A program made the position numbers and the translations under genes. A DNA stretch of 64,000 bases, from NCBI GenBank assembly GCA_029378245.1, contig JARKIF010000016.1, positions 124,001 through 188,000 on the forward strand. Reading direction: 5' to 3'. Source of the DNA: Roridomyces roridus (lineage: Eukaryota > Basidiomycota > Agaricomycetes > Agaricales > Mycenaceae). Below are positions 58,476-64,000 of the stretch, piece after piece. Numbering within the stretch: the stretch's first letter is position 1; the number at the start of each line of letters is the position of its first letter. A model generated the notes under the pieces. That model did no database searches, had not been told where the DNA came from, and saw nothing but the letters and a program-made list of their open reading frames with translations.

Positions 58476-58753
58476 CTTGTTGCCTGATGTTGATCGTTCG
58501 CCAGTCTCGTAAATGATTTATCCCCATCGGGACAAGCTGTTCAATTCGCAACTAATTACACGAAATTCAGGCAGAAGATAATCACCATCTCGAAAGGAGC
58601 CATGCGGCCCATGCCAACTGAATTTCTGACTCGCTGGAGGTAGCCAGGCAAGCTGGAACTCCGGGTCGGTTCAACTTGGCAATGATATCACTGTCAGGAA
58701 AGGCCGGAAGGCCAGGCCACTATGCACCATCGTTCTTTGCTTATTGTAGGATG
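58476..58753. other. Intergenic, cna1 promoter side
   Basis: Upstream of calcineurin A. No gene seen. Confidence 0.45.
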
Positions 58754-59700
58754 TCAATGCACAAGACCACGATCAAGGCGAATAAGAAGTAAAGAGCTAG
58801 CGCGATCTAGAGCATTCGGTCTGCCATAGAGGGCATGGCAACACAGTTGCATAACTTGAACAAGTTCAACTGGAATGACCCTTGAAGTTGAGAACCCATT
58901 CAAGTGAACGTAATTCTCTGGCTGACTTGTGCTCCGCGGCAACAGTTGCTAAAACGAAGTAGGTAAGTAAAAGACGATACATCTGGACGACCCTGAGAGA
59001 GACTCACAGAAAACCAATTCAAACCCTTGGAGACTCGAGAGGGGTGCCTATAGGAACTCAATACCACACCTGGTCACCCATAGCGACAAGAACTTGAAAT
59101 TACGCTTATAGCTACGAAGAACGGTTAGTGAGATACGGCGACGCACGATCCAAGCGTTGTATTTCTAGTAGTTTCGGCGGCGGAATGTCAAACGGATTGG
59201 CTCCAAAAAAGGGACAGATATAAACCGAATATCAAAGCAGCTATCCAGCCCAAAGGAGAGGATAGAGTCTATGGAGTGTCAGGATTGCTGGGCTGACCTT
59301 GTTCTGACCTTACCCAAAGGAATATTCCTTTGAAACACGTCCACGACGTGCATTGATGGAGTGTTAGACCAGAAGTAATCGACCTGCGTCCAATATTTGA
59401 CTTCGGGAAGCCCACTTCTTCGGGAAACGTCGGAACTATCTCGCATTCTCAAAGAGAAAATGCGCACGGAAATCGTAAACATGCAGGCACCCCGAGCTGA
59501 CAGGAAAACATACATCTACGCACCTTTGCGAATTTCCGGAGCAACGCTCTCCGAGTCACCAGCAGCCGTAATGGGAGAGGGGAGGGTGATAAGAGCAGCT
59601 TCCGAGAGCCTGTGAGTCAAACACAAGCTTGCGAAGTAATGACCATCCAGGTGCGCGTTTCCACATCGCTTTCTTTCTTCTCCTCTCCGTTTCCTGAACG
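58754..59700 (-). pseudogene. Decayed DUF6533-like membrane protein gene
   Basis: Minus-strand pieces match the neighbouring gene: SGCLHVYDF (near 59490) before a short intron, FPTFPEE, then VDYFWSN (near 59375), and further on CCHALYGRPNALDRASSLLL before a stop at 58754. These correspond to CLYVYDF, LTLPQE, VEYFW and the ALYG region of the gene at 60398-62087, in the same order. The stretches between do not stay open and helices are missing, so this is probably a degenerate tandem copy. Confidence 0.45.
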
Positions 59701-60397
59701 AGGGCGGAGCACCGAGTTGGCAGGGATCATGGATCACGGACGGGCATTTGCTTCCCGCGGTTCGAGAATACGGAGTGAATGCGGCCACTGATGTCCTTTG
59801 AACTGCGCATTCCCGACCAACACATCTGTCATCTCTTTCCAGGGGCAATTCGAGTTATTTTGAACCTTCGAGGCCTCGATCAAGAGATGGGAGTGGAGTG
59901 AGACGACTGTCAGCCGTTTTCTGAACATAGAGCGCCGAACTGCCGGTTCAAACCAGTTTAGCGCGCAAGTCGGCATAGAGATCGGCCTGAAGTGTGAGAT
60001 GAAACATATCGTAGAGTCTGCATTTTCAGATGCACGCCTAGGCCTAGCTTTCCAGCTTCGGGCAAACAACGCCCCAGACAGTGTTTTCCGTATTTGAGAC
60101 AAACGGTTGAACGGGAAGTCGGTGTGCCACAAGGTGCTTTGCTGAGACCTTGAGACCGTGCCTACCTAGAAATTGCGAGCGACCGAGTTGAACAGAAAAG
60201 AGTCAAGGGTTCTCCGTGCCAGAAGGTTCGAGGGCGCGTCACAGTGAAGGAGGAGTTCAAGGAGGAAAATCATGATTCGATCAGCACTGCCATTGATTGT
60301 CATTTCTCAAAAGGTTGATTTTGGAATCCTTATGTATGTACATTTGAGGTCCAACTCTCTTGGCCGTGACTTTCTTCATTCCCGCCTTACCAACGCG
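59701..60397. other. Intergenic, no gene supported
   Basis: Between the decayed and the full DUF6533-like genes. Short frames only; parts may be the degraded 5' end of the first. Confidence 0.35.
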
Positions 60398-62087
60398 TCA
60401 GAATCCGAGGTCGGAAAAAAAAAGCAACGCACTCGAATTAGACCACCCATTCAACCCGGAACTGGTTCCTCCCCGCCTCCGTGCTGTTTGAAACTTGATG
60501 CTCTCGACATTCAGTTCAGAAATGTTGGGCTGATCATGATACGCCGAGCGCATGCTAAACAGGACTCGATTGGCCGCCATGATCGGAACTGTTGCAGCCC
60601 ACGCAGTCCCCATTGTGAATAGTTCAAGTGGAGCTACGGCCCACACGAGCGTGTTCAGTAGGTTCGCGACGAAAGTGCTACCAGGCGGAATGTGTGAGCT
60701 GTGTGACCCATATGAGAACAGAGAACGAACCAAGCAAAGTAAAGGACCGAATCCCTGAACATGATTTGCATGAGACGGGTGCTTGTCCACTTTTTGTCTA
60801 GTGTTTCGGTCTGAATCAAATATGCCTTGTACATGACCAAGCAGAGCAAGATGGTATCGAAGACCATGATGGGGATCCTGTACGAACCGGCTCAGAGTCA
60901 TGCCAGGTCATGATATTCGAGCTCACGGGTCAAAAACAAAGAATCTCGGGACTTGTGAGACACAGAGTGTGAGAGGATTACTGAGGAAGGGGACCATTTC
61001 AAGGGTTTCTATGCAAAAGCATTCAATGGCATTCAAATGAGGGGTGTTAAATCCACATACCATGATTTGTCACCAACTTCGCGATTCCAATGCCGACGAG
61101 GCTCATCATCTCCAAGATGAATAGAGCGTAAAGAACAATTTTGAGGGCTTGATCTGCGGTGATCCAAGTTGAGGAGAGTGCGAGAATACCGAGAGAAAAA
61201 AATGACTTTGACCGTACAGTGCGTGAACACGGCGTTGCATTATCACTACATACTTGGATGAATTTCCGCGTTGCAAGTCAGTAGCCTCGGCAAACCTTGT
61301 GCCCCTGCGATATTGACAGCCGCTTCAGAGTTGAATCAGCTTGTTTGCTTTATCTGGATGATTTCAACAGGAAGACTTGCTGCAAAAAACATTGAACGCC
61401 TCGAGGCCGAAACCTGCAATGAATGTCTAGTTGAATATCCCTGTACACCGAGTCCCAAAGGATCACTAACATCTGTAAATGACAGTCAATGTTGATGTCA
61501 AGTTGAATTCAAGTCGAGGCGACGGACGAAATAGCTGTGGGTTCACGGTTGGTTTCCACTTGAAAAATAAAATCAGATTGGGTGGAACAATAGATAAAAG
61601 CCTGGGCACAAACAGGATATCAACGTGCCGACCAAGGCGAAGGTGGAGTATCGATTCTGTTGGAGTGTAAGTTCAACATGCACCTATGTCGTTCAGTCAC
61701 TGACCCAGAAGAAAATGCCTTTCACGAAGGTCCACGGTGTGCTCTACCCGAGAATATGGTCTACATGTCGAAACCGTACAGTCAAGTAGATACCGTACCC
61801 AGAAGTATTCCACCTGGGTATGCCATGAGAAGGACACTAGCGAAACAAAATCGAAACTTACCTCTTGGGGAAGCGTCAAGACTGAGCGACCAGAGACATT
61901 CAGGCTTCTGAGCTCGGAGAAATTGGACGGGCACGTACAGAAGTCGTAGACATACAGACAAGCCGAGCTAACTGGAAGAAATAGTGAGCCTAGCGAGAAT
62001 CCGAATTGAAAACATCTTCTGACCGACGCAATAGTGGGATGCAGCAAGGTGGATGAGAACGACCTCCAGATCATGTATCGTCGACAT
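60398..62087 (-). CDS. DUF6533-like multi-pass membrane protein
   Basis: Agaricomycete-type membrane protein of unknown function. Spliced minus-strand blocks: ATG near 62087, CLYVYDF joined to FLTLPQE, then VEYFW and NRYSTFALVGTLISCLCPGF (all near 61950-61620), which is the DUF6533 signature. Later helices follow: IVLYALFILEMMSLVGIGIA (near 61130-61060), VFDTILLCLVMYKAYLIQ, TRLMQIMFRDSVLYFA and, after an intron, NLLNTLVWAVAPLELF with the tail to 60398. Not every exon border is resolved and the region 61500-61200 is uncertain. A sensor or receptor-like role has been suggested for such families but is not shown. Confidence 0.65.
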
Positions 62088-64000
62088 GCTGGTCTTGAGA
62101 GATGTAACGGGAGGTTGAATGGCCGGAAGGCAGCTTCCTCGTCACTTACTTATAGGGCCAGCCGGATCTCCCAAGCTGTGATTGTTCAAAGAAGGTCGGT
62201 CGTGATTCGGTGAGCAAAATACATTATGCAAGAGGAGCGAGCGTGTGAGTTCACGACTTCCGTGGCAATTCTTTTCCGAGTTTGACCCACTGGACAGGAC
62301 GTCAATAGGATCATGGATGTATCAATAGGATCATGGATGTATCTGACTCTGACCTAATAATATACTGGAACCACTTTGGCTCGGCATCGATCAGAAAAAC
62401 TTTTCAAGTCGCGAAAGCGGCTTTCGAAAATTCCAGCATTCTGTATTGCGATTCATTGGTGCAATCCCGTTCCGTAGGACCGTAACCTTGCAATTGGCGG
62501 CCACAGTCAGACTTTCAGTTCATCCGCAGATCGCCGCAGGGCGTTTGCAGGGCTTTCTCGAGATCGTATCGCCTTTCTGGATGCCACATCTGCGAGAAAT
62601 CAATCACTGTAATCAAGATGTGGGTAGGCACGCCCACGCCAATGTTCGATCGAGTCCGCTTTCATCAGGAAAACTGGAGACGCTGCATAGCACTATGCAG
62701 CACTATGCAGTGTCATGGCAACTTCTCCCGTTTTCCTGATGTTCCGATAATCACCCAAACTCCCGCCGCTTTCCGTTCCCACACTGATTGTGCAGTAGCA
62801 TGCTTGAAGGGCTTGAGAGGCGATGCGGAGAGTCTCCATTGGATGGGATTGGAGATGAGATGGTGGTGGTCGGAATCAAAAACGCAAGTTGGTTATTGCC
62901 GAACCTTCGGTTTGGCTCTTTACAAGAATGTTGTCCTAGCACATAACACGTGACAATTTCCTTTTCGGGACATCCTTAGACTGAGGAGACGAGTTTGCCC
63001 AGCACATTTCCCACGGTCTGGATTTGGGCGGACACGTGCGTCACCTTAGTCACCGCCCCAGTGCCGCCCCCGGCCCGCCTTCCTTCGACTCCCGACCCTT
63101 ACACCAAATTCACACCGTGGCTCCCTGGAGTTTGGTCTATGGACGCCTTCCGCCTTTACAAGCGGCTCCCAAGTGCCTCCGAATTTTGGCCATTTCACTT
63201 GCATTTCACGGTTCACCTGCTGTTGCTTGCTGGGTTGAATGTTCATGCTATTTCACACTCGCTTGTTCCGAATAACCTTGCTGCAGCGAACCTCAATATT
63301 GTTTCTTGCCTTCTGTTCCCTTACTCTGATGCTCATCCGACAATGTCACATATGCCTCCGGGTCATCGTCGAGTCTAGGGCTGGGCACCGTACCGTAACG
63401 GACACGGCCGTAAAGGAAGACTCGACTCGAGTCTTCCAGTTATCAGGCTCTCAATGGTATTATCCGACTTCAAGTTGGACGAGGTACGATCGATCTCATT
63501 TTTGGCCGCATGCTTCAAATGCTTTGTGCTTGTCTCATGTCCTGCAGTCGGCACCACGCAACGACACACTCTCCTCATGGCCCGCGACAACTCTGATCGG
63601 GGCCCCGCTACAACTTCAAGCTCGGTGAATACCCTCTCCTCTCTTTTATTGTTCTGGACTGGTTCAGATGACCGGGTTAATACCACACAATCTGCCAAAT
63701 TCTATGCCGTCCACGCCGTCCGGTCCCTCTTTGGGGATCACTGTCTAGTACATCTACGCCGGCAACGGGCATGCAATGCTCCACGCCGCCCTCTCGCTTG
63801 CCTCTGTGAGCCGCTTTCGATTTGCGTTAACGGTCGAGCTGGGAAAGTACTCTTCAGAGGGTGGTCCTACGTCCAGCGCCAAGCACAGTAATGTAAAGGC
63901 CCGGGACTGCTTTTTCAGAATACATAGCTTGTCCTGCGGCACATATATCATACTTGAAATTTTCAACTCCCTTGGTCTCCTTAGTTCAGATCCGTCAGTG
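62088..64000. other. No gene supported to the window edge
   Basis: Several plus- and minus-strand frames of 60-145 codons exist (for example 62995-63378 and 63454-63891 plus) but lack family resemblance, consistent exons or codon bias that would let me call them. A small gcatagcactatgcagcactatgcag repeat lies near 62685. Confidence 0.4.
62302..62341 (+). repeat. 20-bp unit in perfect tandem duplicate
   Basis: tcaataggatcatggatgta occurs twice back to back (62302-62321, 62322-62341). A slippage-type repeat of no evident function. Confidence 0.85.

Overview
The window is nuclear DNA of a filamentous basidiomycete, most likely an Agaricomycete. The evidence is: genes with many 45-70 nt GT-AG introns; typical fungal genes (arginine-pathway bifunctional enzyme, bestrophin-like channel, calcineurin A, elongin C, two NADPH oxidases); lineage-typical families (DUF6533-like membrane proteins, small NIS1-like secreted proteins, F-box-like fragments); and a chromodomain Gypsy retrotransposon. 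I cannot name the species. Exon borders were placed by eye from splice signals, reading frame and family similarity.

Left part (1-18.6 kb). The 5' part of a glycyl-tRNA synthetase gene (minus), with an in-frame upstream start that would add a mitochondrial-type leader. Then a bestrophin/UPF0187-like channel gene in ten exons with one apparent frameshift (minus), a poorly defined serine-rich gene, a 661-bp Tc1/mariner-derived element, a pair of paralogous unknown genes (the second broken), an unknown gene at 9.4-11.1 kb, a small secreted protein, the complete seven-exon arg5,6 gene (plus) and a single-pass membrane protein (minus).

Middle part (18.7-42.5 kb). This is the most disturbed region. 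A NoxA-type NADPH oxidase is split on the minus strand: exons 1-3 at 26.9-26.1 kb, catalytic C-terminal exons at 20.1-19.0 kb. About 6 kb of unrelated genes lie between: a 188-aa gene whose intron carries a Mutator-like element with a 9-bp target duplication, a large unknown gene with an apparent frameshift, and a SAP-domain gene. A second, NoxB-type oxidase (plus, 29.9-42.5 kb) has all its exons, but its fourth intron is about 10.5 kb. That intron contains a complete, young Gypsy/chromovirus element (31474-40669, 548-bp LTRs with 4 differences, TSD GGACT). The element encodes gag, a pol in the -1 frame at a slippery heptamer, and an antisense, spliced ORF carrying a canonical Zn(II)2Cys6 motif. 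Its LTRs begin with regularly spaced CGG triplets, the kind of site such proteins bind, so a self-encoded regulatory loop is possible.

Right part (42.6-64 kb). Four copies of a NIS1-like secreted-protein gene (two intact, one frameshifted by an 8-bp tandem duplication, one decayed) flank an RRM/coiled-coil gene and an O-methyltransferase with a long disordered tail. Then come a BEM46-like alpha/beta hydrolase, two MYND-finger genes in tandem, elongin C, calcineurin A, and two DUF6533-like membrane-protein genes, one decayed. The last 2 kb show no gene I can support. Several single-base frameshifts in otherwise conserved genes could be real decay or assembly error; the sequence alone cannot tell.
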